Assembly: GCA_016290725.1 (NCBI GenBank)
Contig: JAEEUZ010000007.1
Location: 1-33,204 of the forward strand
Length of the DNA: 33,204 bases
Reading direction: 5' to 3'
Source: Bacteroidales bacterium
Lineage (GTDB): Bacteria > Bacteroidota > Bacteroidia > Bacteroidales > UBA932
The notes beneath the pieces were generated by a model, which made no database searches, had not been told where the DNA came from, and saw nothing but the letters and a program-made list of their open reading frames with translations. The position numbers were made by a program, and so were the translations under genes. Shown in pieces: positions 21,342-30,076 of this stretch; within the stretch, counting starts at the first letter, position 1, and every line of letters begins with the position of its first letter.

Positions 21342-22499
21342 TTACTCAGATTCGCGGGAGGCGAGTTCGAGTTTCGCGGCCACAGGGTTGGAGTAGATGT
21401 GGAGGAGTATGTCGCGAAGATCGTCGCTGTTGAGCTCGGGTTCTACGTACTCCAGCTGGTGCGAAATGTAGGATTTGAAGGCCTCGAGTTCCGTCAGGGA
21501 ATAGCGGTCCGCAAAGCGGGTGGTGTTTTCCACGATGTCGTACGCCATGTAGTTGGTTTTCCACAGGCGGTAGCCGCTGATAATGCGGCGATCGACTGCG
21601 TGGCGGATGCTCTGGTAGCGTTCGTTCTTGTCGCAGGCTGCGGCGGCGCGGATTTCTTCTTCGCTAAGGGGATCGCCGATATTAAGATGCACGTTGCCCT
21701 TCCACTGCTTGATGCCCACAAGGATGCTCTGGAGGTCTTCGTTTTCGGTTTTCTCGTACTTCTGCGTGCGGGAGATGAGCTTTTCGCGGGCTTTGAGAAT
21801 GTCGCAGGGTTCGAACTCGTAGGAGATGGAAAGGGGAACGATGTTCAGTTCCATGAAGTTGTGCACGAAATCGTCGCCTCCGCTCATGTCGAACATCTTC
21901 AGGAGGCCCTGCTCCGTGACGTCAAGACCGTCCTTGGTGCGGCCCTGGCGCTGGGCGATCCACACCGAGCCGGTGCCGCTCACGATGGTTTCACGGATAT
22001 ATTCCGACAGCAGTTTGGACGACAGGTACAGTTCACGGGCCGATACCCCGCGAATCACCTTGATCATGCGGTTGGAGCGGATGAGAAGCTCCACCGCCTT
22101 GCTCTTCAGCAGATTGTCGCCGACGGCAATCTGAGTCAAAGGCATCTTGTTGCGGTACAGGATTATCTGGGTGAAAGCCGGGTCCAGAATGATGTCCCTG
22201 TGATTGGACATGGCCAGGAAGGTGCTGTCCAGCGCCTGGATCTTCGAAAGTCCGTCATAGGAGAAGTTGTGCACCGTATTGGCGATAACCCACTCGATGG
22301 CCTCCGACATCACCTTGGACTGGAATTCATCCACGGTCTTGATTTCGCGAAGGATATCGCGAAGATAAGTTTCCTTCCTGTTGGGGAAGATGAACTTGGA
22401 CACCCACGGAACATTGGGGTGGTTGGCTATGCGGGACATTGCGGCCGCCGCTTCTTCGTCGGTATAGGGGGCGATGTCGGAAAAGGGTTTCAAATCCAT
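21342..22499 (-). CDS. 1-acyl-sn-glycerol-3-phosphate acyltransferase / PlsC-PlsB-like family protein
   Basis: 385 aa; NHRDIILDP (NHxxxxD-type) and GSVWIAQRQGRTKDG substrate-binding region. Confidence 0.85.
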   Translation of the reverse strand: MDLKPFSDIAPYTDEEAAAAMSRIANHPNVPWVSKFIFPNRKETYLRDILREIKTVDEFQSKVMSEAIEWVIANTVHNFSYDGLSKIQALDSTFLAMSNHRDIILDPAFTQIILYRNKMPLTQIAVGDNLLKSKAVELLIRSNRMIKVIRGVSARELYLSSKLLSEYIRETIVSGTGSVWIAQRQGRTKDGLDVTEQGLLKMFDMSGGDDFVHNFMELNIVPLSISYEFEPCDILKAREKLISRTQKYEKTENEDLQSILVGIKQWKGNVHLNIGDPLSEEEIRAAAACDKNERYQSIRHAVDRRIISGYRLWKTNYMAYDIVENTTRFADRYSLTELEAFKSYISHQLEYVEPELNSDDLRDILLHIYSNPVAAKLELASRESE

Positions 22500-22506
22500 A
22501 TCGGCA

Positions 22507-23430
22507 TTATTTTATAAGGTGAACGTCCATCTGGGGGAAGGGGAAATTGATGCCGTACTTCGAGGGCAGTTCCTTGTAAATAGTTTCGTTGAGATAGAAC
22601 CATGCAGGCCAGTAGTCCGATGTTTTCACCCACAGGCGAAGCACAAACTGCACGCTGCTGTCTTTCAGGGAAACCAGGCCGGCAAAAGGATCTGCGCATA
22701 GGGGAGTCTTCGTATCCAGCACTCCGGGGCAGGAGGCCGCAATCTCCAGGAGGGCCGATTTAACCTCGTCCAAATCCGAGCCGTATTCCACATCCACGGT
22801 AATATCCACCCTGCGCACCGCGTTGGCGCTGATGTTGTTGATATTCGCGTTGGAGAGGGCTCCGTTTGGAATGACGATAACCCGGTTATCCGTGGTAACG
22901 AGGAGCGTGTTCACGATGTTGATGGAGCTCACCGTGCCGGAATAGCCCAGCGCATCGATGAAATCTCCAGCACGAAAAGGCTTGAATACAAGCAGCATAA
23001 CCCCGCCGGCAAAGTTCTGAAGCGTGCCGCTGAGCGCCATGCCGATGGCCATTCCGCCTGCCGCCAGAAGGGCCGCCAGAGAAGTGGTGTTGATGCCCAG
23101 GACGCCTATGCTGAGGATAATCAGAAGTGTCCACAGGCCAACGGCCGTGAAACTGTCGGTAAAAGTGATGATCGTGTGCTCGGAATTCTTGCGGATGAGC
23201 GCCTTTTTCACCGCCCTCCTCACAAGTTTTATGAGCCATGCGCCGATGATGAAAAGCGCCAGGGCCGCCAGCAATTTGAGGCCAAAATGAAGGGCCTGTA
23301 CGCCGAGTTCCTTCACCAGCTCGTTGGCCGGAGTATCTTTGACGGTTTCAATGAAGCTACGTGCTTTCACCGCGAGGGAATCCGCCGCGGTGGAATCGGC
23401 AAGCGCCGCCTGGAGAATAGTATGAAGCAT
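22507..23430 (-). CDS. Small-conductance mechanosensitive channel (MscS family)
   Basis: 307 aa; TM helices and MscS core LAALLAAGGMAIGMALSGTLQNFAGGVMLLVFKPFRAGDFI. Confidence 0.95.
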   Translation of the reverse strand: MLHTILQAALADSTAADSLAVKARSFIETVKDTPANELVKELGVQALHFGLKLLAALALFIIGAWLIKLVRRAVKKALIRKNSEHTIITFTDSFTAVGLWTLLIILSIGVLGINTTSLAALLAAGGMAIGMALSGTLQNFAGGVMLLVFKPFRAGDFIDALGYSGTVSSINIVNTLLVTTDNRVIVIPNGALSNANINNISANAVRRVDITVDVEYGSDLDEVKSALLEIAASCPGVLDTKTPLCADPFAGLVSLKDSSVQFVLRLWVKTSDYWPAWFYLNETIYKELPSKYGINFPFPQMDVHLIK

Positions 23431-23431
23431 G

Positions 23432-24370
23432 TCAGAGTTTGATTACGAGGTATGTCATATAGGCAAGCCAGACGAAGACGAAGATAGCCCCGTCCAGACG
23501 GTCTATTTCATTCTTACGGCCGATGTAGGCCGATGTGAACAGCGCCACGGCGCTGAGAGCTAGAATGCCAAGGTCCACAAGGCTGAGCCCGGAGAAGGAC
23601 AGCGGGCAGATGAGCGCCGAGCCGCCCACTATCAGCAGCAGGTTGAACAGATTGGAGCCGATGATGTTACCGAGCGCCAGCGCCCCCTTCTTCTTGGCGG
23701 CGGCCACAATGCAGGTGGCCAGTTCCGGCAGGGAAGTGCCGCCGGCAAGGAGTGTGATGGCGATAAACTTGTCGCTTACCCCTGCCATGCGGGCTATTTC
23801 GGTTGCGTTGTTCACGAAGAGCCTGCCGCCCAGGATCAGGGCGCCAAGACCGCCAACCACAAGAATAATTGCCTGCCACACCGGCATTTCCGTCTCAAGA
23901 ACCTCTTCCTGGCTCTTGTCATGAGTGCGGAAACTCAGCCAGACATAGGCGGCGAACAGTGCCAGGAAAATTGCTCCGTCCAGCCTGGAGAAGATGCCGT
24001 CGTACAGGCCGAAAACGATGAACAGCGCAGTAACGAAGATATTCATGGGAATATCCTGCTGCTTGTTCGTCTTTGTTATGCCGATGGGGAGGATAATAGC
24101 CGTTAACCCCAGTATCAGCAGGGTATTGAAAATATTCGAGCCAAGGATGTTGCCAAGGGAAATATCCGCATTGCCTTGAATCGCCCCCAGCCAGCTCACA
24201 ACCATCTCCGGAGCCGAAGTGCCGAAGCCGACGATTGTGAGGCCGATGACGAACTCGCTCACTTTCAGCCTTCTGGCCAGTGACGACGATCCGTCCACGA
24301 GATAATCCGCGCCGAAAACTATAAGGGCAAGCCCCAGAAGGAGGAGAAGGATGACCAACCAAAGTGCCAT
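23432..24370 (-). CDS. Calcium/sodium antiporter (CaCA family, YrbG-like)
   Basis: 312 aa; duplicated alpha repeats GFGTSAPEMVVSWLGAIQGNADISLGNILGSNIFN and AGGTSLPELATCIVAAAKKKGALALGNIIGSNLFN. Confidence 0.96.
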   Translation of the reverse strand: MALWLVILLLLLGLALIVFGADYLVDGSSSLARRLKVSEFVIGLTIVGFGTSAPEMVVSWLGAIQGNADISLGNILGSNIFNTLLILGLTAIILPIGITKTNKQQDIPMNIFVTALFIVFGLYDGIFSRLDGAIFLALFAAYVWLSFRTHDKSQEEVLETEMPVWQAIILVVGGLGALILGGRLFVNNATEIARMAGVSDKFIAITLLAGGTSLPELATCIVAAAKKKGALALGNIIGSNLFNLLLIVGGSALICPLSFSGLSLVDLGILALSAVALFTSAYIGRKNEIDRLDGAIFVFVWLAYMTYLVIKL

Positions 24371-24388
24371 AAAAAACCTATTTGATTA

Positions 24389-24396
24389 CAAATTTA
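24389..24396 (-). promoter_or_regulatory. Putative -7 box (TAAATTTG) for the antiporter-mscS-acyltransferase cluster
   Basis: TAnnTTTG on the minus strand, 18 nt upstream of the antiporter ATG. Confidence 0.5.
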
Positions 24397-24409
24397 CGAA
24401 ATAAATAGG

Positions 24410-24417
24410 TATATTTG
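24410..24417 (+). promoter_or_regulatory. Putative -7 box (TATATTTG) for the BACON lipoprotein-M6 protease pair
   Basis: TAnnTTTG, 31 nt upstream of ATG 24449. Confidence 0.55.
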
Positions 24418-24448
24418 TAGAGTTTACGTAAAAAAAACCTCATATAAA

Positions 24449-25663
24449 ATGAGAAGACTTTTTTATCTGGCATTGCTGGTCGCAGCTGGAGCGCTTGTTT
24501 CTGCATGTGACTGGGGAATTCATATTTACCAGCCCACAGAGCCTTCCATCTTCGTTGTGAACAACAATACGGAAAGGCTGGAAGTGGGGCCGGAGGCACA
24601 GGAGCAGATGGTATACATCTCATCGGACATGTTCTGGTACGCCACCCTCAAGGATGGCTCCTGGTGCACTCTCGGAGACCAAAGCTTCTACAATGAATTC
24701 ACCACCAGCCTGTGTTTCAGGGTGCAGTCCAATCCCTCGCTGGAGTCCAGAACAGATTCCCTCATCGTCATATCCGGAAACCAAAGGCGCGCGGTCGCAA
24801 TCGTTCAGAACGGTGTAGGCAGCCTTCTGGACGTGAGCGAAGTCGTCCTTCATGGAAAGCTCCCGGTCCAGTACCCGTTCAACGCCAAAGGCCGATGGTC
24901 GGTTTCCAAGGAAGGGGACTGGTTCACCGTTAGCCCGGTTGGCGGCTCAGAAGGAACAGTTGTCACTTTCACTGCCTCAAGCGAGAATATTAATACAGAC
25001 TCCCGCACCGGCAGTGTAACCTTCCAGTTGGAGGGCCTTAATCTTACAATCCCGGTTAAGCAGGTAATCACAGAAACGATAATAGTCGAGAGCGGCACCC
25101 TCAGCCTCGAGGCAACGGGCGGAGATTTCAGCATAAAAACCCTCACCAACGTGGATTACCAGGTGAGCACGGATGCCTCCTGGATCCATAAACTCGGCAC
25201 CAGGGGCCTGCTGGAATTCAACGAACCCTTCAGCGCGGATGCCAATCCCTCCTCACAGCCCAGAACAGGCACCATCACCTTCACCTACGGGGACATCTCG
25301 GAAACCGTAACCGTTACCCAGGAAGGGAAAGAGCCCATTCTGGATGTCACCACACCTGGCTTCTACGGCATAAAGGGCCAGGATTACATCTACCGCAAGG
25401 GCATCTGCCAGAACTCCCGGTTCACCTCCGGCACCTCCAGAAGCTACCGTCTCATCATTCCTTCTGAAACATGCGTAGTGCAGCTCCAGGGTGTTCCGGT
25501 CCAGATCACTGCCGGGGAAACCCTCCAGCTTTCCCTCTCCGTATACAAGAACGGCAAAACCACGTACTCGCAGCCCGTGAGCGCCAAGATCATAGGGGAG
25601 GATGAGAATCTCATCTGGCTCAAATGTTCCAACGTCACTTATTTCATCCTCAAGAAGCAATAG
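24449..25663 (+). CDS. BACON-domain lipoprotein with about three Ig/BACON-like repeats
   Basis: 404 aa; MRRLFYLALLVAAGALVSAC lipobox; repeats ending ...RTDSLIVISGNQRRAVAIVQNG, ...RTGSVTFQLEGLNLTIPVKQ, ...RTGTITFTYGDISETVTVTQEG. Confidence 0.85.
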   Translation: MRRLFYLALLVAAGALVSACDWGIHIYQPTEPSIFVVNNNTERLEVGPEAQEQMVYISSDMFWYATLKDGSWCTLGDQSFYNEFTTSLCFRVQSNPSLESRTDSLIVISGNQRRAVAIVQNGVGSLLDVSEVVLHGKLPVQYPFNAKGRWSVSKEGDWFTVSPVGGSEGTVVTFTASSENINTDSRTGSVTFQLEGLNLTIPVKQVITETIIVESGTLSLEATGGDFSIKTLTNVDYQVSTDASWIHKLGTRGLLEFNEPFSADANPSSQPRTGTITFTYGDISETVTVTQEGKEPILDVTTPGFYGIKGQDYIYRKGICQNSRFTSGTSRSYRLIIPSETCVVQLQGVPVQITAGETLQLSLSVYKNGKTTYSQPVSAKIIGEDENLIWLKCSNVTYFILKKQ

Positions 25664-25666
25664 ACT

Positions 25667-28306
25667 ATGAAAAAGATTATCTTACTCGCAGCACTGCTTC
25701 TTGCAGCATCAATTCAGCTAAGCGCAATCCCCGCATACCGGGGCCTCATTCCATACACCCAGCCGGACGGCTCAGTGATCCAGATCCGCCTCCATGGCGA
25801 TGAATTCTTCCACTGGACAACGGATGTATCCGGCAATGTCATCGAGCAGGGGGAGGATGGCTACTATCATCCCGTGCCCGCATATGTCCATCAGATAAGG
25901 CGCTCTGAGGGTGCAAGACGCCGCACCGCCGCCAATGCGGCCCGCGCGAGCCGTATCGGCAAAACCGGTATCGCCCACGGCCAGAAGCATTTCCTGGTTA
26001 TCCTTGTGGAATTCTCGGACGTGCAGTTCAGTAGCAGCACGGCAAATGAGGATTTCACCAAACTCCTTAACCAGGCAGGATACAGCGACAATGGCGCAAC
26101 CGGCTCCGCAAGGGACTATTATTACGACAATTCCCATCACGATTTCGAACCCATTTTCGATGTCTACGGCCCAGTAAAACTGGCTAATAATCAGAAGTAT
26201 TACGGTGGAAATACATCTTCCACGCAGCAGGGCAGCGACCGTCAGCCGGAATTGGCCGTCAAGGAAGGCTGCGAAGCCCTTGCACCGGATATCGACTTCT
26301 CCAAGTACGACAATGACGGAGACGGCGATGTGGACCTTGTGTTCATGTACTACGCCGGTAAGGGCGAGGCCGACGGCGGAGGCACAGACTGCATCTGGCC
26401 CCACCAGTGGGAACTTTCCAACGGAGGAATCAACCTGGTCCTTGGCGGAAAGAAAATCGACAGATACGCCTGTTCCAACGAGATCGTGAATCACGGAGCC
26501 CTTTCCGGAAAGATGTGCGGAATCGGCACCGCCTGCCATGAATTCGGCCACGCGATGGGTCTGCCGGATTTCTACGACACGGACTATGAGACCAACGGAG
26601 AGGCATCGGGCCTGTACGATTTCTCCCTCATGTGCGGCGGCAGCTATAACAACAGCGGCCGCACTCCGCCTTATCTCAACATCGAGGAGCGCATCATGCT
26701 GGGCTGGGTAGAGCCTTCCGCAATCCAGGAGATATCCTCCTCCGGTCAGTATTCCGTTCCTGATGTGGATAACAACATTGCATACAAGGCCTCTACCAAT
26801 ACGGATGGGGAATACTTCATCTTCGAGACAAGAGGTGGCCAGGGATGGGACAAATACATCCCCACGGGCCTTCTCATCTATCATGTGGATAAATCCAACC
26901 GCAACGTTACCATAGTCGACGGCGCAGGAAGGAGCATAAATGTTCCGGCGGCGGATCTGTGGAATTATTGGGCAAGCTATAATGCCATCAACGAGAATGG
27001 CTCGCATCCCTGCTTCTACATTATTCCCGCCAACAATCCCACGGCCCTTTATCAAAGGTCGTACAACCTAAGCACCATTGTATTCCCCGGATCCAGCAAT
27101 GTAACTTCGTACCAGCCAATCGACTGGAACGGAGAGGAAACTCCCGTCAGCATCACCGGCATTCAATACACTTCTTCAACCAGACAGGTGTCATTCAACG
27201 CCAGCGTGATGAACAAAAAGGGCGTCAGCGGCTATGTGACGGACACTTCCGGCAATCCTCTGGGCGGCGTTACCATCCAGTTGGATCCACTGGAAGGGTC
27301 TACTTCATCGGTGCGCGGCAAGGCAAGTATCCGGGTTGTCAAGGCCAATGAGGCCGCCCAGTATTCCGTCCAGACCGACTCGAACGGCTATTATGAAATA
27401 GACCTGCAGGAGTGCACTGCATCGCAGGTGGAGCTGTCGGCCCACAAGGACGGTTACGTCTCATCCGCGCAAACGGTCACTCTCAAGGTCACCGGCAATA
27501 AGGTGAACTTTACCCTGATGAAGGTAGGGGAGACCGTGCCTACGGATCTGTGCAAGTACGACACCGATGCAACCAATTTCACTTCCATCGGCATACCGGG
27601 ATACGATTTGATGGCTTCGGTCTGCTTCACCCACAGTGAACTTTCAATGTATACGGGAGACCTTATCAAGTCGATAACGTTCTATCCTTATTGCACGTCG
27701 GCAACCATCTATGTGATAATCGATTTCGGCGGCACCAGGGCTCTCACCTACAAGGTTACCAATCCACAGTTCGGAGACCTGATCACAGTACCGCTCGAAA
27801 ACCTGGACCTTCACATTCCTGAAAGCGGAGACGTGTACTTCGGATATGGCGTCCAGGGGGCCGACTATGACTATCCTCTGGTTTGCACCCCTTCAAAAAC
27901 ATTCCACGGCAGCTATTTCGACTATCTGAACCTCGGCACGTCGGACTGGACTCCCATTCAAAACGGAGAGGATTACTATGACATTGCCGTTTCCGTCACC
28001 GTAAAGAAAGAAGGAGAGGATCCCGGCCCGGAGATTGAACCCGGAGAGGATCCCATTGCCGCATTTGGCTTCAGCTACATCGAAATCCCGGAATCCATCT
28101 CCATGACAGCCGGGACGGAGCTGCCGCTAAAGGTGGTATATGGCAAGGGGCTCACTCCAAGGATTACCGCCTGGTACCTGGACGGCGCAGCGGTATCTGC
28201 AGACAGCATAACCCTCACCGGCGGAACGCACACGCTTCGCGCTGTAATCTATTATGAAAACAGCAATACCACGGAAAGTATTGAAGTGGAACTGGAGGTT
28301 CAATAG
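25667..28306 (+). CDS. Secreted M6-family (immune inhibitor A-like) metalloprotease with C-terminal carboxypeptidase-regulatory-like and beta-rich domains
   Basis: 879 aa; signal peptide; HEFGHAMGLPDFYD zinc motif, GLYDFSLMCGGSYN, CarboxypepD_reg-like GVSGYVTDTSGNPLGGVTIQL. Confidence 0.92.
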   Translation: MKKIILLAALLLAASIQLSAIPAYRGLIPYTQPDGSVIQIRLHGDEFFHWTTDVSGNVIEQGEDGYYHPVPAYVHQIRRSEGARRRTAANAARASRIGKTGIAHGQKHFLVILVEFSDVQFSSSTANEDFTKLLNQAGYSDNGATGSARDYYYDNSHHDFEPIFDVYGPVKLANNQKYYGGNTSSTQQGSDRQPELAVKEGCEALAPDIDFSKYDNDGDGDVDLVFMYYAGKGEADGGGTDCIWPHQWELSNGGINLVLGGKKIDRYACSNEIVNHGALSGKMCGIGTACHEFGHAMGLPDFYDTDYETNGEASGLYDFSLMCGGSYNNSGRTPPYLNIEERIMLGWVEPSAIQEISSSGQYSVPDVDNNIAYKASTNTDGEYFIFETRGGQGWDKYIPTGLLIYHVDKSNRNVTIVDGAGRSINVPAADLWNYWASYNAINENGSHPCFYIIPANNPTALYQRSYNLSTIVFPGSSNVTSYQPIDWNGEETPVSITGIQYTSSTRQVSFNASVMNKKGVSGYVTDTSGNPLGGVTIQLDPLEGSTSSVRGKASIRVVKANEAAQYSVQTDSNGYYEIDLQECTASQVELSAHKDGYVSSAQTVTLKVTGNKVNFTLMKVGETVPTDLCKYDTDATNFTSIGIPGYDLMASVCFTHSELSMYTGDLIKSITFYPYCTSATIYVIIDFGGTRALTYKVTNPQFGDLITVPLENLDLHIPESGDVYFGYGVQGADYDYPLVCTPSKTFHGSYFDYLNLGTSDWTPIQNGEDYYDIAVSVTVKKEGEDPGPEIEPGEDPIAAFGFSYIEIPESISMTAGTELPLKVVYGKGLTPRITAWYLDGAAVSADSITLTGGTHTLRAVIYYENSNTTESIEVELEVQ

Positions 28307-29706
28307 CGCTCCAGGGCGCACACATTCTCCACATGCATGGTGTGGGGGAACATGTCAACAGGTTGTACCGCAGTGATGCGGTACTTCTTGTTTAATATGG
28401 CAAGGTCGCGCGCCTGCGATGCGGGATTGCAGCTCACATATACGATACGCTGCGGCTCCGCGTCCAGGATAACCTGGGCAACGTCAGGATGGATTCCGGC
28501 GCGGGGAGGGTCCAGGATAATCACGTCCGGGCAGCCGTGCTCCGCGATAAAGTCCGCCGTGAGAACGTCCTTCATGTCGCCGGCGAAGAATTCGCAGTTG
28601 TCGATTCCATTCCTTCTGGCGTTGTCCTTTGCGTCCTCAATAGCCTCCGGCACGTATTCTATGCCGATGACCTTCCGGCACTTACGCGACACGAACTGGG
28701 CGATGGTGCCTGTGCCGGTATAGAGGTCATAAACAACTTCGTCGCCCCTCAGAGCCGCGAATTCGCGCGCCACTGAGTATAGCCGTTCCGCCTGGCGGGA
28801 ATTGGTCTGGTAGAAGGATTTCGGGCCGATTTTGAAGCTCAGCCCCTCCATGCTTTCGTAAATGGCGTCCTCGCCTTTGTACAGGACCGGTTCCTGGTCG
28901 GTGATGGAGTCGTTGAGCTTCGTGTTCACCACATAATAGAAAGAGGTGATCTGGGGGAATTGGGCCGATACCGCCTCCAGCAGAGCCTTCCTGTCGACCG
29001 GCTTGTCTTCGCCCATGCACAGGATGAGCATAACCTGCCCGTCCTCAGTGGTGCGGATGAAGATGTTGCGAAGGAAGCCGTGATTCTCGCGTATGTTATA
29101 GAATGTGAAGCCATTTCTGATACAGAAGTCCTTGATAAACAGGCGTATGGCGTTCGATGGTTCCCTTTGCAGGTGGCACTCTTTGATGTCCAGCACCTTG
29201 TCGAAGAACTTGCCCACGTGAAAGCCAAGTCCGGGGCGGTCCTCCGGAGCGATTGCCTCTGCGTTTTCACCATCGAGCACCCATCTGCGGGCCGATGCGC
29301 TATACTCCAGTTTGTTGCGGTAGTACTCGGTTGATTCCGATGCCAGTGTGGGTTTTATCTCCGGCACCTGCAAATGGCCGATCCGCACCAGCTGGTCTTC
29401 CACCTGCTGGCGCTTAGCTGCGAGCTGCATCGGGTAGGGGAGCGGCTGCCACCGGCAACCACCGCACACGCCGAAATGGGGGCAAAATGCGGGAAGCCTG
29501 TCCTTGGAGGGGGTTACGATGCGCTCGATGCGCCCCTCCATATAGTTCTTCTTTTTCTTCCTCACCTGAATGTCCACGACATCCCCCGGCACTGCGAAAT
29601 CCACAAACACCACCATCCCGTCCACACGCGCAAGCGCCTTCCCCTCCGCCGCCACCGCCTCAATCGTGACGTTCTCCAACCTTAAATCAACCCTTTTCCT
29701 AGACAT
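28300..29706 (-). CDS. rlmD: 23S rRNA (uracil-C5)-methyltransferase, RlmD/RumA-like
   Basis: 468 aa; TRAM domain, CPHFGVCGGCRWQ Fe-S cluster, DLYTGTGTIAQF, VILDPPRAG, VYVSCNPAS. Confidence 0.93.
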   Translation of the reverse strand: MSRKRVDLRLENVTIEAVAAEGKALARVDGMVVFVDFAVPGDVVDIQVRKKKKNYMEGRIERIVTPSKDRLPAFCPHFGVCGGCRWQPLPYPMQLAAKRQQVEDQLVRIGHLQVPEIKPTLASESTEYYRNKLEYSASARRWVLDGENAEAIAPEDRPGLGFHVGKFFDKVLDIKECHLQREPSNAIRLFIKDFCIRNGFTFYNIRENHGFLRNIFIRTTEDGQVMLILCMGEDKPVDRKALLEAVSAQFPQITSFYYVVNTKLNDSITDQEPVLYKGEDAIYESMEGLSFKIGPKSFYQTNSRQAERLYSVAREFAALRGDEVVYDLYTGTGTIAQFVSRKCRKVIGIEYVPEAIEDAKDNARRNGIDNCEFFAGDMKDVLTADFIAEHGCPDVIILDPPRAGIHPDVAQVILDAEPQRIVYVSCNPASQARDLAILNKKYRITAVQPVDMFPHTMHVENVCALERY

Positions 29707-29730
29707 ATATCATACTAATATTATAACTAA

Positions 29731-29912
29731 TATTGTCATTTCGAGCGAAGTCGAGAAATCTGTTTCCTATTACTATCCATGGTCTATTATTGCGACGGGA
29801 GTAACTCTTTTTCTGCGAGCACATCCCTATTGTCATTTCGAGCGCAGTCGAGAAATCTGTTTCCCAATACTATCCATGACCTTTATTGCGACGGGACTAA
29901 AACTTTTTCTCG
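29731..29912. repeat. Two direct copies (about 85 bp each, 97-bp period) of a unit beginning TATTGTCATTTCGAGCG(A/C)AGTCGAGAAATCTGTTTCC
   Basis: Copy 1 starts at 29731, copy 2 at 29828. They share TATTGTCATTTCGAGCGNAGTCGAGAAATCTGTTTCC..ATACTATCCATG..TATTGCGACGGGA.TAA...CTTTTTCT. Confidence 0.85.
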
Positions 29913-29938
29913 GGGGCTCGCAAAAGTTTTGTCCCGTC
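29890..29938. repeat. 17-bp inverted repeat (one bulge): GACGGGACtAAAACTTTT / AAAAGTTTTGTCCCGTC
   Basis: Arms 29890-29907 and 29922-29938; perfect after removing one T at 29898. Confidence 0.85.
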
Positions 29939-29958
29939 TGTTTTGGCTCTCGCCACTA

Positions 29959-30076
29959 CCCAACGCACTGTTTTTCCCTTCAGTGCGCCTAACCGTGCTT
30001 TGGTATGGATGGTTGGGCGCATTTTGGGCCGTTTTTGCGCCTAACCATGCTGTTTAGTGGATGGTTGGGCGCACTG
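29959..30076. repeat. Cluster of alternating inverted copies of a GGTTGGGCGCACTG-like motif
   Basis: CAGTGCGCCTAACC (29981-29994), ATGGTTGGGCGCA (30009-30021), TGCGCCTAACCAT (30036-30048), GGATGGTTGGGCGCACTG (30059-30076); also CGCACTG/CAGTGCG hairpin 29964-29987. Confidence 0.85.

Noticed and set aside
25772-27055. 427-aa minus-strand ORF in the M6 protease gene
   Set aside because: Antisense shadow; the sense strand encodes the HEFGHAMGLPDFYD zinc motif.
19823-28306. A polysaccharide-utilisation locus (GH13 plus BACON lipoprotein)
   Set aside because: No SusC/SusD pair or regulator; the genes are separated by unrelated oppositely oriented lipid and ion-transport genes.
29731-29912. CRISPR array
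   Set aside because: Only two long imperfect copies; no regular short repeat-spacer pattern and no cas genes nearby.
29570-29992. 140-aa and 92-aa ORFs across 29570-30057 (e.g. VISSEVEKSVSYY, LLSFRAQSRNLFPN)
   Set aside because: Translations of the dispersed TCATTTCGAGCG repeat, a typical source of spurious ORFs.
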